NCBI RefSeq assembly: GCF_902806685.2
Contig: NC_048545.1
Span: forward strand, 1,017,001-1,081,000
DNA: 64,000 bases
Source of the DNA: Maniola hyperantus
Taxonomy: Eukaryota; Arthropoda; Insecta; Lepidoptera; Nymphalidae
Reading direction: 5' to 3'
The notes beneath the pieces are model-generated. The model saw only the letters and a list, made by a program, of their open reading frames with translations, was not told where the DNA came from and did no database searches. Shown piece by piece: positions 51,273-62,490 of this stretch; position 1 is the first letter of the stretch, and every line of letters starts with the position of its first letter. The translations under genes and the position numbers were made by a program.

Positions 51273-51727
51273 GAAATAGACTAAACCGAAAAAAAGTATT
51301 AGTGAAAATTATTATTACAGTATATTTCTGACATAAATAAGCCTTTCGATAACCTGTTGTAAATCATAATGAATACAAAAAAATAGAGAAACGCTCAAAC
51401 TTACCTACTTATAAAGTTAAAATCAAAATATTTTTTATTCAATTAAATTTTTACAAGTACTTTTGAATCGTCAATGCATCTACCACTGTGCCACTGGTTC
51501 GGAATGCCTTTTCTACAGAGAACAACCAATAAGAAACTCGGCGGTTGCTCTTTTCAAAGTAAATAATTCAAAAAGATATAAGAGCAGAAATATTTACCTT
51601 GCAAGTGTCTATAACAGTTCAGTGACTAAGTTATTTAGACAGAAGCCAGGGATCAGGGTGTCACACCAATTAATCACTATCATCGTGATCCAAATACTGT
51701 TGACGTATAGTATTAATAGATAGACTT

Positions 51728-52260
51728 AGAGCCTATGAGGGTCAGACCTTCGTTATTTTATAAAAGCTGCAAGTTTCACTGCGCATTGTCCCGAATACAG
51801 GGAGGAACGATCAGCGACTATAAAGTTGTGATCATGGCTTTGGCAGATAACAGGTAAGTATTTTCTTCGGAATAGTATTAGAAATCACATCATTCTTTAC
51901 CAGACACTTAGGGTGAAATCTATAGAGCGCACTCTAACTTACACTTAAGACAGAGTTAAAACGAGACAGAGCTATATCTCTCACATACATCTGTCTCGTT
52001 TTAACTCATTACGTCTGAGCAAAGTCAAAGTGCGCTCTATAGATTTCAGTCTTAGGATCGTGGCAACCCCCTGCCAGACACCCAAAACATAATATTCAAG
52101 TTTAAGAGTGTCTGTCAGGGGGTTACTAAGTACCACGATACTAAGACACCAAACTTCATAGTCGCTGATCGTTCCTCCGTGTTAGGGATAGAAAGTTAGC
52201 GCATAGAAAGTTTCAGCTTTTATAAAATGACGAAGGTCTGGCCCTCCCTGGCTCTTAGTC
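51728..52260. mobile_element. MITE of the 40925 family with a nested MITE
   Basis: AGAGCCTATGAGGGTCAGAC and the arm to AACGATCAGCGACTATAAAG are mirrored by CTTCATAGTCGCTGATCGTT through TATAAAATGACGAAGGTCTG to CTGGCTCTTAGTCC. Arms are about 105 bases. The interior is interrupted at 51911. Confidence 0.75.
51911..52051. mobile_element. nested TTA-flanked palindromic MITE
   Basis: GGGTGAAATCTATAGAGCGC and GCGCTCTATAGATTTCAGTC close a 141-base unit with internal inverted GTTAAAACGAGACAG. TTA at 51908-51910 and 52052-52054. The uninterrupted site is in the sibling element near 41010-41025. Confidence 0.85.
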
Positions 52261-52649
52261 CCCATAACCAGTGTCGTGATGTCACATGAGTTGCAGTATT
52301 TGTTACATGCTAATGGCGTTGCGTCACCACTTTCAAAGGAATTAATCGCCGCGTTAAACGAATAATGAACTTACCCGACCGTGGTGAATAGAAAAGAAGT
52401 AACAAATTAATTGTGTCTATTACTTTTAATGTGAACATTAACAGTTAAGGAAGAAGAATTACTTGCCATACTTTACTTAAAACTGAATTATTATTTTTAT
52501 TCCTCTTCTTCTAGTGCCATCTCCTGTCGGAGGTTGCAGAAGAAGAGGAATAAAATCGTTAAGCCCACTTCCATCTTAGACTGCATCATCACTTATCACC
52601 AGGTGAGTGACCTGTAATATTCTGAGCCTGTATCTGCACTACATCAGTA

Positions 52650-52861
52650 CCGTTATTATAAATGCGAAAGTGTGTTTAATTGTTGGTTTATTGGTTTGTC
52701 CTTCAATCACGTCGCAACGGATTGACGTAATTTTTGCATGGGTTTAGATAAAGACTTGGAGAGTGACATAGGCTACTTTTTATCCCGGAAAATCAAAGAG
52801 TTCCCACGGGATTTTTAAAAACCTAATTCCACGCGGACGAAGTCGCGGGCATCAGCTAGTT
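52650..52861 (+). mobile_element. HEL-B copy
   Basis: CCGTTATTATAAATGCGAAA, CTTGGAGAGTGACATAGGCT and ACGAAGTCGCGGGCATCAGC TAGT. Well preserved. A SINE-3 scrap is at 52560-52605. Positions 52261-52559 hold a short inverted CTTCTTCTxxTGCC pair only. Confidence 0.8.
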
Positions 52862-52884
52862 TTCAAATAAATCAAGAAAGGTTT

Positions 52885-53373
52885 CATCATCATCATCATC
52901 ATCATCATCAGCCTGTGGACGTCCACTGTTGGACATAGGCCTTCCCTAAAGAGCGCCACCACACCCGGTCCTCAGCCTTCCTCATCCAGCCACTTCCCGC
53001 CAGCCTCTTTATATCGTCGGTCCATCGTGCTGGAGGGCGTCCCACACTACGCTTGCTTAAACGCGGTCTCCACTCAAGGACTTTCCGGCTCCAACGGCCA
53101 TCGCCTCTACGACAGGCATGACCTGCCCACTGCCACTTCAGCTTGCTAATAGTTTGGGCTATGTCAGTGACCTTGGTTCTCCTGCGGATCTCCTCATTTC
53201 GGATCTTGTCCCTCAAGGAAACTCCTAACATAGCCCTCTCCATAGCTCGCTGAGCGACTTTGAGTTTGTGGACAAGGCCGTTTGTTAGTGTCCACGTTTC
53301 AGCACCATAGGTGAGGACGGGAAGAACACACTGGTTAAAGACTTTCGTCTTGAGGCACTGAGGAATTGTTTAT
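52885..53373 (-). mobile_element. RTE 3' end with 13-base target duplication
   Basis: On the minus strand it starts at TTCCTCAGTGCCTCAAGACG, encodes the same C-terminus as 1815-2328 and ends in (ATG)n. TCAAGAAAGGTTT flanks it exactly (52872-52884 and 53374-53386). 5'-truncated on insertion; recent. Confidence 0.92.
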
Positions 53374-53576
53374 TCAAGAAAGGTTTATTCGAAAGCAATC
53401 CGAAATTTCCTATTATGCAAATCTTACAGTACTTGTGTATCTGATAAGGTATCTCGCTAACCTTGTGCCAATTTAATCCTACCTAGTTAAGTATTTGTGT
53501 TCGTAAAATTCTGCATACTTCTGTGGGTGCATTAATTTTCCTCATTGTAAGAGGTGACTTTCGTATGATTGATAAT

Positions 53577-53760
53577 AATCTAAATATATAAAAGGACTGT
53601 GACAAAAGGAAGGTGACTGACTGACTGAATGATCTATCAACGCACAGCTCAAACTACTGGACGGATCGGGCTGAAATTTGGCATGCAGATAGCTATTATG
53701 ACGTAGGCATTCGCTAAGAAAGGATTAAAAAAAAATTAAACCCCTAATTGTGATTGAAGG
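53577..53760 (+). mobile_element. HEL-A copy with HEL-B scrap
   Basis: TCTAAATATATAAAAGGACT, GACTGACTGAATGATCTATC and GCATTCGCTAAGAAAGGATT. It then switches at about 53750 into GATTGAAGGACAAACCAACA of reverse HEL-B (to 53810). Confidence 0.7.
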
Positions 53761-53934
53761 ACAAACCAACAAACAAACACACTTTCGCATTTATGATAAG
53801 GGTACTTATAATACCAGTAATGATCCGTCTCATGCCACCGGTTTCCTTGATAAGATATAAGTGCTTATCTCGTGTCAATTTGAATCCCTGTGAAACGTTA
53901 ACCAAAGATCACAAAGATCTACTAGCAGGTAGAT

Positions 53935-54350
53935 ATTACCCCCCTTAGGGGTTGAATTTTCAAAAATCCTTTCTTAGCGGATGTCTACGTCATAATAGCT
54001 ATCTGCATGCCAAATTTCAGCCCGATCCTCCAGTAGTTTGAGCTGTGCGTTGATAGATCAGTCATTCAGTCAGTCAGCTTTTCCTTTTACATATAAACTA
54101 GCTTATGCTCGCGACTTCGTCCGCGTGGACTACAAAATTTCAAAACCGTATTTCACCCCCTTAGGAGTTGAATTATCAAAAATCCTTTCTTAGCGGATGC
54201 TTACGTCATAATAGCTATCTGCATGCCAAATTTCAGCCCGATCCGTCCAGTAGTTTGAGCTGTGCGTTGATAGATCAGTCAGTCAGTCAGTCATTCAGTC
54301 AGTCAGTCAGTCAGTCAGTCACCTTTTCCTTTTATATATTTAGATTAAAA
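53935..54350 (-). mobile_element. two HEL-A copies in a row
   Basis: The first runs 53935-54092 and lacks its CTAG end. The second runs 54097-54350 from CTAGCTTATGCTCGCGACTT to CTTTTATATATTTAGA, with an expanded CAGT run (54278-54320). Confidence 0.75.
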
Positions 54351-54361
54351 ATTTGGAGTTA

Positions 54362-55126
54362 ACTAAGGTAAAGTATCCAGCAGATGCATTTAGCATTATG
54401 TCATCAAACCGCAAACGATTCTGCGACCGTCAAACACACCGCAGATCTCAAAAGCCTTTTGTCTCACAAAGACGAAAGCGTTTCTGTTTGCCATCCTAAC
54501 TACGATCAAGCCACACCATACCCAATACATCAAAAGAACCAAACGTACTGAATACCTCGAAATGTTCCTCGAAAAAAATATCCTGTAAACAACTAAGCTC
54601 TTTATACTAAGCTTACTCAAACTGCGCAAGTTGAGTCCACTGCATAAATATAACACTTATCACTCGCCCTAAAAACGCTTTATATAACAAAGATTAATTT
54701 GAGCCTCACACTGCAAAAATGGCCGATATAAAAGTTTGATAAAGATTATAATTTCGTGTCCTAAGTTCACTAAGCCAAAGTATCCAGCAGATGCATTTAG
54801 CATTATGTCATCAAACCGCAAACGATTCTGCGACCGTCAAACACACCGCAGATCTCAAAAGCCTTTTGTCTCACAAAGACGAAAGCGTTTCTGTTTGCCA
54901 TCCTAACTACGATCAAGCCACACCATACCCAATACATCAAAAGAACCAAACGTACTGAATACCTCGAAATGTTCCTCGAAAAATATCCTGTAAACAACTA
55001 AGCTCTTTATACTAAGCTTACTCAATGCGCAAGTTGAGTCCACTGCATAGAAAACAATATGTAAATTCGCTTATAAAAATATAGCACTTATCACTCGCAC
55101 TAAATACGCTTTATATAACAAAGATT
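54362..55126. repeat. direct duplication, 407-base period
   Basis: 54362-54695 and 54769-55126 share long identical text (AAGTATCCAGCAGATGCATT, CCGCAAACGATTCTGCGACC, AACTACGATCAAGCCACACC). Copy 2 has about 30 extra bases (AAACAATATGTAAATTCGCT) that copy 1 lacks. A minus-strand frame of about 60-86 residues exists in both but matches nothing I know. Confidence 0.8.
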
Positions 55127-55129
55127 CCA

Positions 55130-55460
55130 TTCGACGTAGTTAACCACTGGAGCTAGTAACGCGAAATTATTTCTTTTGATTAATCCTCCAGCACTTTTCC
55201 TTCACAGGGAAGGGAAGAGTGGATTTGTTTTCACTTTTTTTTCACTTTTTTAATTTTCCGGGTACGCGTCCGGGCCACGCCGGCGAGGCGACTGGAAGGA
55301 TCGAACGCAAAACTGGGGGAGGCTGCGTGTTTGCGCATGGCAAGCCATTCTCTACTCCATACCTGCAGTATACGGTGCTATTTCCATCGAAATATTAGCT
55401 GCTGTACAAAAACAACGCAACCCCACCCCTAAAAATGTAAAAGCTGTACCTACGCGGCGC
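55130..55460. promoter_or_regulatory. GC-rich unique patch, possible 5' UTR
   Basis: CCGGGTACGCGTCCGGGCCA CGCCGGCGAGG is not repeated in the window. On the minus strand it is followed by GTGAAAAAAAAGTGAAAACA, UTR-like. No coding link. Positions 55460-55900 hold nothing recognised. Confidence 0.12.
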
Positions 55461-55904
55461 TCGCCTTCTACCGAATGATGCGACCACTGGGTCCAAAATA
55501 TTAGGACGTGTGCTCATGATTTTGTTTAATTTTCAATCAAAGTATGGGATCATTAGGACCTTTATTTAATCGAAGGGTAATTTCTTCTATTTCATATTTT
55601 GTTATGCTTTCGGGTAGGTTTAGCGCGTGTTGAATTGCCACTGTACCTTCGTAAAATTCCAGGGCTATTTCTTCTACTCGTATAAATACTTTACACTAAT
55701 TTAGATTAAGGAACGTAACAAACTATAATTTGCTTTGTCAAACTAGTCAGTTTAAAGAAATCTAAACTTATTTCATGTAGGGTAGGTAACTGTCTTATGC
55801 TACGTCTGGGACTCTACCATCGATTCGGGAATTAGATTCTAATAAGAAGAGCCGGTTGCTGCTCCAACAGTTCTCCTTGTATAAACCTGCGTTAAAAGAC
55901 GTAA

Positions 55905-56100
55905 CAAAATATACCGCAATCGCGCGGTAGAAAGACAGCTATAATTGCACGATCGCAATCACCTCTGATTGGTTGACGCTCGCTAACTATTGGCTACAAT
56001 GCATTGTTACAATAAGAATCGCACAAATTCAGCCAATCACAATAATTGAGATTGTAATAATGATTGATGCTGCAGGTTTTACGAAATCGACCTACTGATT
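55905..56100. repeat. CCAAT-rich dispersed repeat, copy 2
   Basis: CGCAATCGCGCGGTAGAAAG, CACCTCTGATTGGTTGACGC and AATTCAGCCAATCACAATAA to GGTTTTACGAAATCGACC. Confidence 0.7.
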
Positions 56101-56454
56101 AAAATCGAAATGTTGGAGAATCAGGAGTCAGATTTTTGTATGCGAAGAAACGCTGGTCTACTCCCAGGCTTGTGGCTTGGTGAGTGCTGACAATCGATCA
56201 TGTCTTGCATTTACAAGACCGTAAGCTCCATCCGTGCCAAATTAATTTTGAGCTTTATACAAGCAAGTTAAAGTGTGTTATTGTTTGCGGGGAGTATTGG
56301 CGTGATAATTTAGGGATGGGGTAGGGTCGGTGTATTGGATAGAGGGCGTTGTTTGATATGGTGGTTTGTTACCGGGCCCGGCCGCTTACGATGAAATCGC
56401 TTTGGTGAATATCGATATATGGAACCGCATTTTACGATTACCATCGGAGAAAGG

Positions 56455-56719
56455 GCTCGCCATATTTGCTCCATGTGTCAACTGTCATGTCAAAATTACG
56501 GTTAAAGTACGGTTACGGCGGTTACGCACTCATCCGATCAGAGTCCGTGAAAATACGTTTCTTTTTGTTTTGTATGGGAGCTTATGACATGTCGTACATA
56601 ATCGCTGGTGGCCTCACGGATGACAGATAGAACTCGGATGACGGAAGTGCAGTGCGTAATCGCCGTTACCGTACTTTTGGCAAAACAGTTGGCACATGGA
56701 GTAAATATGGCGAGTCTTT
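56455..56719. mobile_element. MITE with TIRs of about 75 bases
   Basis: CTCGCCATATTTGCTCCATG and GGCGGTTACGCACT on the left are mirrored by GTGCGTAATCGCCGTTACCG and ACATGGAGTAAATATGGCGA on the right. A fragment of the core (GCGGCGATTACGCACTCGGC) is at 31590. The open frame over its left half is incidental. Confidence 0.75.
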
Positions 56720-57289
56720 TCTAAATTGTACGCGTAGGAAATACAACTTTTTAATATCAAGACGAGTCTTTTATTATACTACAAAGGTTTTCTTTGATAA
56801 AATGAGTGAAATTAATCAGAATTTGATTAATTGTTAATACTTGTAAGTATGCCTGCCTACATGGCATAGGTAAGTACTATTGTATATCGAATCTTGGAAA
56901 AGAGCAACCGCTGAGTTTCTTGCTGGTTTGGGATAAAGGGTTTTTACAGACAGACGTCCAAATGAATAATCTTATGGGTTCCTTTTTTCCTTGAGGTCGG
57001 TACGAAACCCTGAAAATGAGTAAATATGTACACTAGTTTTAATGCAGAGGCGAGACGCCTCGTGGGCGGGAAGCGAGGTGTGCTAGCCGCTAGATATGCA
57101 CTTTGCACAATCGATACTATATCTCGCAGCTTACCAAATTGTTCATTCAATATCTTTATTGACGTATCAAAAGCTTTTAATAAATGGGTGGTGTAACACC
57201 TTCACAATAAAGTTTTGGCTAACAGTTTTTGCAGGAAAAAATTCAGGCACACACTCTCTCTCTAGCAAGGAAAAACTAAAGTGATAAAA

Positions 57290-57560
57290 ATCGGTCAAGT
57301 GCAAGTCGGGCTCGCACACGAAGGGTCCCGTACGATAGTAGGTACAAGAAACAACACCTTTTTTCATGACGGCAATTTTAAAATTTTTAATACCTACTTG
57401 TAGCTATAGCGGCAATAGAATTACACATTCTGTGAAAATTTCAACTCTCTGCACATTACGGTTCACGAGATACAGCCCGCTGACAGACAGACGGTCGGAT
57501 GAACCCCGCAGGCTTAGTAATAGGGCCCTGTTGGCACCCTTCGGGTACGGAACCCTGAAA
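57290..57560 (-). repeat. GGGTTCCGTACC-family repeat, reverse
   Basis: ATCGGTCAAGTGCAAGTCGG, CACGAGATACAGCCCGCTGA and TTCGGGTACGGAACCCTGAA. It gives an uninterrupted version of the insertion site at 62190. Positions 56720-57289 hold only a GAAAAGAGCAACCGCTGAGT scrap (56895). Confidence 0.7.
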
Positions 57561-57778
57561 ACGGTGAGTAACACGTTGGCAATGGTATCTCAATGCAGAG
57601 AACAGGCGCCCCGTGGGCGCTGGCGTGGACTGTCCAATCGATACTATGCACTCACAGGCTTACTTGATATTCATTCGATATTGTTATCGACCTTCAAAAG
57701 CTTTGTACAATGTAGACATGGAGTGGAGACTGATGATAACATCGATAACGGTACCTATTGACAATTATTATACTTTTT

Positions 57779-58223
57779 TTAGGGTTCCGTACCTCAAAAG
57801 GAAAAACGGAACCCTTATAGGATCACTTTGTTGTCTGTCTGTCTGTCTGTCCGTCTGTCTGTCAAGAAACCTACAGGGTACTTCCCGTTGACCTAGAATC
57901 ATGAAATTTGGCAGGTAGGTAGATCTTATAGCTGACATTTGGGGAAAAATCTGAAAACCGTGAATTGAGGGTTAGATCACACAAAAAAAAAAAATTAAAT
58001 TGTGGTCATGAACTAATAATTAGTATTTTCAACTTTCGAAGTGAGTGACTATATCAAGTGGGGTATCATATGAAAGGTCTTCACCTGTACATTCTAAAAC
58101 AGATTTTTATTTATTTTTATGCATCATAGTTTTTGAATAATCGTGCAAAATGTCGAAAAAATACGATTGTAGTACGGAACCCTCATTGCGCGAGCCTGAC
58201 TCGCACTTGGCCGGTTTTTTTAG
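57779..58223 (+). mobile_element. TIR-C2 repeat, well preserved
   Basis: AGGGTTCCGTACCTCAAAAG through GTGGGGTATCATATGAAAGG to TACGGAACCCTCATTGCGCG and CTTGGCCGGTTTTTTTA. Confidence 0.8.
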
Positions 58224-58227
58224 TATT

Positions 58228-58388
58228 AGCCAAGTTTATCATGGTAACTTATATTCCCCTTTTCCCCTCCAACTAAGCGTAAAGCTTGTGCCAGGAGCAG
58301 GTACGACAATAGTGCAACGGGTGGGATTTGAACCGGCGACCTTTCGGTTTTCAGTCTCTCCTTTAACCGTTGAGCTATCAGTACAGTA
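58228..58388 (-). repeat. SINE-2 reverse copy
   Basis: TATTCCCCTTTTCCCCTCCA, GGGATTTGAACCGGCGACCT and TTTAACCGTTGAGCTATCAG. Confidence 0.85.
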
Positions 58389-58389
58389 T

Positions 58390-58612
58390 CTCTACATAGT
58401 AGGTATAAACTAAAGATCTACTGTTCAAACATACAGACAGCGGGTGTCTGTATGTTTGAACGCGAATCTTTTAAACTACGCAACGGATTTTAATGCGGTT
58501 TTCACCAATAGATAGAGTAATTCAAGAGGAAGGTTAATAGGTATAGTTTAATATTGGTTTGTGTTAATCTACATTGCACCCATGCGTAGCCGGGGCGGGT
58601 CGCTAGTACAGT
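58390..58612 (+). mobile_element. Helitron-like HEL-E, uninterrupted copy
   Basis: TCTCTACATAGTAGGTATAA, CGCAACGGATTTTAATGCGG and TAGCCGGGGCGGGTCGCTAG TA. Confidence 0.6.
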
Positions 58613-58964
58613 ATAAAATTACTAAAATTTAATAATAACATAGGCAGCTTGTTTTCGCGAAACGACGTTAATTTTCTCTACGCCACTTTGGCGACAATTT
58701 GTTCTAAGTTCCAATCCTAGACTGTGTCTAATGGATTGGATTTTTCTATTTGTTTTATTTAGGTATTCACTTTTTATATACTTTTATTAACATTATCTGA
58801 AGAAATACTTTAACGTTTTGGAATGACTTTTTACATAATAAGTACTTACTTTTTATACCCACAATTTTATTTAACCACTGACTACATCGTTAAGACTAAT
58901 CTGATATTTTCCTTTTTTTGGTCCACAAAACTGACTGCAATTGTATGGATAGCCAGGTAGTCTA

Positions 58965-59178
58965 AATATATAAAAGGTAAACGTGACTGACTGACTGATC
59001 TATCAACGTGCAGCTCAAACTACTGGACGGATCGGGCTGAAATTTGGCATGCAGAAAGCTATTATGACGTAGGCATCCGCTAAAAAAGGATTTTTGAAAG
59101 TTCAACCTCTAACGGGGTGAAATAGGGGTTTGAAATTTGTGTAGTCCACGCGGAAGAAGTCGCGAGCATAAGCTAGTA
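58965..59178 (+). mobile_element. HEL-A copy
   Basis: TCTAAATATATAAAAGGTAA, TGACTGACTGATCTATCAAC, GAAATTTGGCATGCAGAAAG and AGAAGTCGCGAGCATAAGCT AGT. It begins TC and ends CTAGT, as expected. Positions 58613-58964 and 59180-59580 hold nothing recognised. Confidence 0.8.
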
Positions 59179-59759
59179 GGTATACAAAAGTACTGTCAAT
59201 TGAGACTTCTGGATGTAAACGTGTCTGCACGATTAAATTATTTCTTCTAAATACTTTTATTTAAAAAAAATACTTTATAAAATTTGTCTGCACTTGCTAG
59301 TTTCAAATTCTGCATGCACAAAATCCTGTGGCAATTATAAGTCCATAAGAATATTAATATCATACCAACTAATTAGTAATTACATCGTATACATTCGAGG
59401 CACGTGTCAGCACAGGAAGCGGCGAATAAAGAATACAAATGGCCAATGAATTCGAGGTACGGAACCATTACTGTAGGTGTGCAATCTTATCAAGCAGATA
59501 ACGATCAATATGAGAGCATTCTTTTATTGGGTTGTACAGCAATTTTATCTCTTTCGAAGCAGGAAAGAAACTGCTTTACCCATTGACCCATACTAATATT
59601 ATAAATACGAAAGTGTGTCTGTCTGTCTGCTAGCTTTTCACGGCCTAGCAGTTCAACCGATTTTGACGCCAATCACAACAATTGAGATTGTAGCAATGAT
59701 TGATGCTGCTACAATATTTTTGCCTCAAGAGGCAGTTAAGAAAATGGAAATATGAATTT

Positions 59760-59870
59760 GGAAAATGAAAATATTTTTATTCAAGTGCTTTTGAGTCGTC
59801 AACTTGTTTAATTTAGCAGTGGTTCGGAATGCCGTTCCTACCGAGAAGAACCAGAAAGAAACTCGGCTGT
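59760..59870 (-). mobile_element. non-LTR 3' end scrap, family of 15660
   Basis: TTATTCAAGTGCTTTTGAGT and GGTTCGGAATGCCGTTCCTA CCGAGAAGAACC. A HEL-B start (59588-59660) and part of the CCAAT-rich repeat (59665-59715) precede it. Confidence 0.6.
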
Positions 59871-60329
59871 CCATTAGAATCCATGAAATCCCATTTAAAT
59901 TCGCTAAGACATTTTTCTTTTTTTCTTCCTCGAATGCCTCTCCGACTATTACTAGGAATCAAGATCTGTCTATTCAGAGCTAGGGGAACCGTAAAGCAGT
60001 TCACCGGTTTTCGGGATGACCATCCACCCTTCGGATGTGCGTAGGCAGGATTTTTTACGGAATTTTTCTTATTGAAGATATGGACCTATTTTTCATTGTG
60101 GCAATAATTAGTTTACAGCTTCATCCAATCACGCTTTCAACGCGGCGTGTCGGCTCTCGCACGTTGTCAATCCGTGTGCTGCAACGTGCCACCTACACGT
60201 GGATGGGGAATACGGTGTTCGGTGTGTACGGTTGAATCTCATCTCATCAGCTGTAGTCCTAGTTGGATCTGGGTAATATATTTTTACATTTGATTACCTG
60301 GAGTTTATTCAAAATCAGCACGAATGAAA

Positions 60330-60486
60330 TAGTTTGTACGTGGGTTCAGACTAAACTAAACGAGCGAAATCTGCTCATTCTATACCCACTCTCCAATTTA
60401 CAGAGAAAGAGTGCTCTGTTCTGTCGTCTGCTTATCCAAAGTGTTTGAGAGAGTGGGAATAGACTGAGCATTCGTTCGTTTGAGAG
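60330..60486. repeat. inverted-repeat element
   Basis: AAACGAGCGAAATCTGCTCA and TATACCCACTCTC are mirrored by GAGAGTGGGAATAGACTGAG CATTCGTTCGTTT. Probably a MITE of about 150 bases. Positions 59870-60330 hold nothing recognised. Confidence 0.55.
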
Positions 60487-60649
60487 GTGAGGTATTTGGT
60501 CTACATCTCCTTGATTATCATTCAACCATTAACTTATAATAAATGCAGGTATAGACGAGCGCTCACAAACGTATTCATATCGCTCAGGTGGCCTGGTTTG
60601 CACACATATACACATGTATTTTATTTTTTATTTTTTATTTTTTTATTCA

Positions 60650-60862
60650 GATACAAGTTAGCCCTTGACTGCAATCTCACCTGGTGGTAAGTGATGATGC
60701 AGTCTAAGATGATAGCGGGCTAACCTGGAAGGGGTATGGCAGTTTTTATTAAACCCATACCCCTTTGGTTTCTACACGGCATCGTACCGGAACGCTAAAT
60801 CGCTTGGCGGCACGGCTTTGCCGGTAGGGTGGTAACTAGCAACGGCCGAAGCCGTAAATGTA
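60650..60862 (-). repeat. SINE-3 reverse copy
   Basis: AGATACAAGTTAGCCCTTGA, CACCTGGTGGTAAGTGATGA, CTAAATCGCTTGGCGGCACG and GGTAGGGTGGTAACTAGC. Confidence 0.85.
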
Positions 60863-60984
60863 GAAGTAGAAAAAGTTTTATAATATCAACAACTTCAATT
60901 TATTATAAACATTAATTTTTTTAAATTCTAAAGTTTTTACAGAGGGTTTGTTTTTTAAAACAAAAATATTTATTCTAAAACTAG

Positions 60985-61325
60985 CTGACCCGCTGCGCGA
61001 TTTCGACAGAATGACAGCTACAAAGTCACGATCGCAATCACCTCTGATTGGTTGACGCTTGCTCACTATTGGCTACAATGCATTGTTGCAACAAGAATCG
61101 CACAAATTCAGCCAATCAGAACAATTGAGATTGAAATAATGATTGATGCAGGTTTCCCGCAATCGAGGTGCCGGCGAACTTCGTACCGCCTAACATTTCG
61201 TTATCGTCAAAAAATTATGCCCTTTGATTGGCTGTGAAAAAATGTAAACAGCGAATCAACCAATCAAAGGGCAGATTTTTTTGACGATAACGATGAATAC
61301 GTTTTTCTTACACAATCGGGGGGCA
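60985..61325. repeat. CCAAT-rich repeat copy 3 joined to a 50276-type palindrome
   Basis: 60990-61165 (CACCTCTGATTGGTTGACGC ... GGTTTCCCGCAATCG), then 61195-61325: TATCGTCAAAAAAATTATGC-type arm, CCCTTTGATTGGCTGTG, and its mirror CAACCAATCAAAGGGCAG to TACACAATCGGGGGGC. Confidence 0.65.
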
Positions 61326-61644
61326 GATTATGCGTTATTGTCGCGTTTACCTGTGATTTTCATTTGAATAATTTTTTTTTTTTTTTTTTTAATTTTTGAT
61401 TTGAAAATAATTAAATTTGGCTAAAATATAATGTCGACTAGAGACTGTTCAAGCATTCCGATTCATCTTAGATGCGTAATGAAGTTATCTGCGCCCGTCA
61501 CAACTGATAACTGACAACACGTTTCGGGGGAATCAAATCTAATCTCCGAGCAATATATCGTGTAATCCCTCACTTTCCCCTTCGAATCAACTTTCGGAAT
61601 TCGGGACAGCAATTATTCTCGTCGAGTTTAATGTATATTTTGGA

Positions 61645-61802
61645 CTGGATGGATCGGGCTGAAATTTGGCACGCAGAAAGTTATTATGACGTAGGCATCC
61701 GCTAAGAAAGGATTTTTGAAAATTCAACCCCTAAGGCGGTGAAATAGGGTTTTGAAATTTGTGTAGTCCACGCGGACGAAGTCGCGAGCATAAGCTAGTT
61801 TA
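61645..61802 (+). mobile_element. HEL-A 3' part
   Basis: GGATCGGGCTGAAATTTGGC, CATCCGCTAAGAAAGGATTT and GAAGTCGCGAGCATAAGCTA GTT. Positions 61326-61644 and 61803-62090 hold nothing recognised. Confidence 0.75.
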
Positions 61803-62090
61803 AATAAGTAACTCATCAATATTATGTAACACTTCATCAGTACTTATCTTACTCACACTGAATTATGAATGTTTTGTTTCTTTTGAATACCGAAACTCCC
61901 ACGGAGAACTGGTTACCTTTTAAACATAGTGTTAATTTATCATTATCGTAAAAAAATACTGAATTGCATTTATAATATGATACTTACTCATTGTTGTTTT
62001 ATAATTTTCAATGTCAAACCCCTATAACTCTTTAGCTAGTAGGTAGATAATCTATGTAGCTATACCCTTTCAAGTTAACAGCTCTCTTTT

Positions 62091-62490
62091 TAGGGTTCCG
62101 TACCGGAGGGTGCCAACGGGACCCTATTACTAAGCCTCCACTGTCCGTCCGTCCGTCCGTCTGTCTGTCAGCGGGCTGTACAGTAGCCGACAGGAAATAT
62201 CGTACATCGACCTTTAGAAAGATATTTCGCCTTTATAGAGCGTTGTCTCTGTCACTCATATCTATGTGACGTTTTGTCGGTCTCAACGACAGAGACAACA
62301 ATCTACGAATCCGCTATCTCTTTCTAAAAGTACGTACGTACAATATTTCCTGTCGGGTACTGTATCTCGTGAAACGTGATAGGTAGAGAGCTGAAATTTA
62401 CACAGAATGTGTATTTCTATGCCGCTATAACAACAAACAATAAAAACAGTCAGACTGGACGAAACTAAAAGTTTTACTAGAGAACCCTAA
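62091..62490 (+). repeat. GGGTTCCGTACC-family repeat carrying a MITE
   Basis: TTAGGGTTCCGTACCGGAGG, ACTGTCCGTCCGTCCGTCCG and, after the MITE, ATCTCGTGAAACGTGATAGG, ending near AGAGAACCCTAAAAAAG. Confidence 0.7.
62190..62361. mobile_element. TA-flanked MITE with proven empty site
   Basis: CAGTAGCCGACAGGAAATAT and ATATTTCCTGTCGGGTACTG are inverted ends with TA outside each. The host unit reads GGGCTG-TA-TCTCGTGA without the insert at 57460-57485 (reverse strand). Confidence 0.85.

Noticed and set aside
54396..54997. duplicated small minus-strand gene (60-86 residues)
   Set aside because: The frame is kept in both copies only because the DNA is nearly identical. No domain, no splice context and no codon signal seen.
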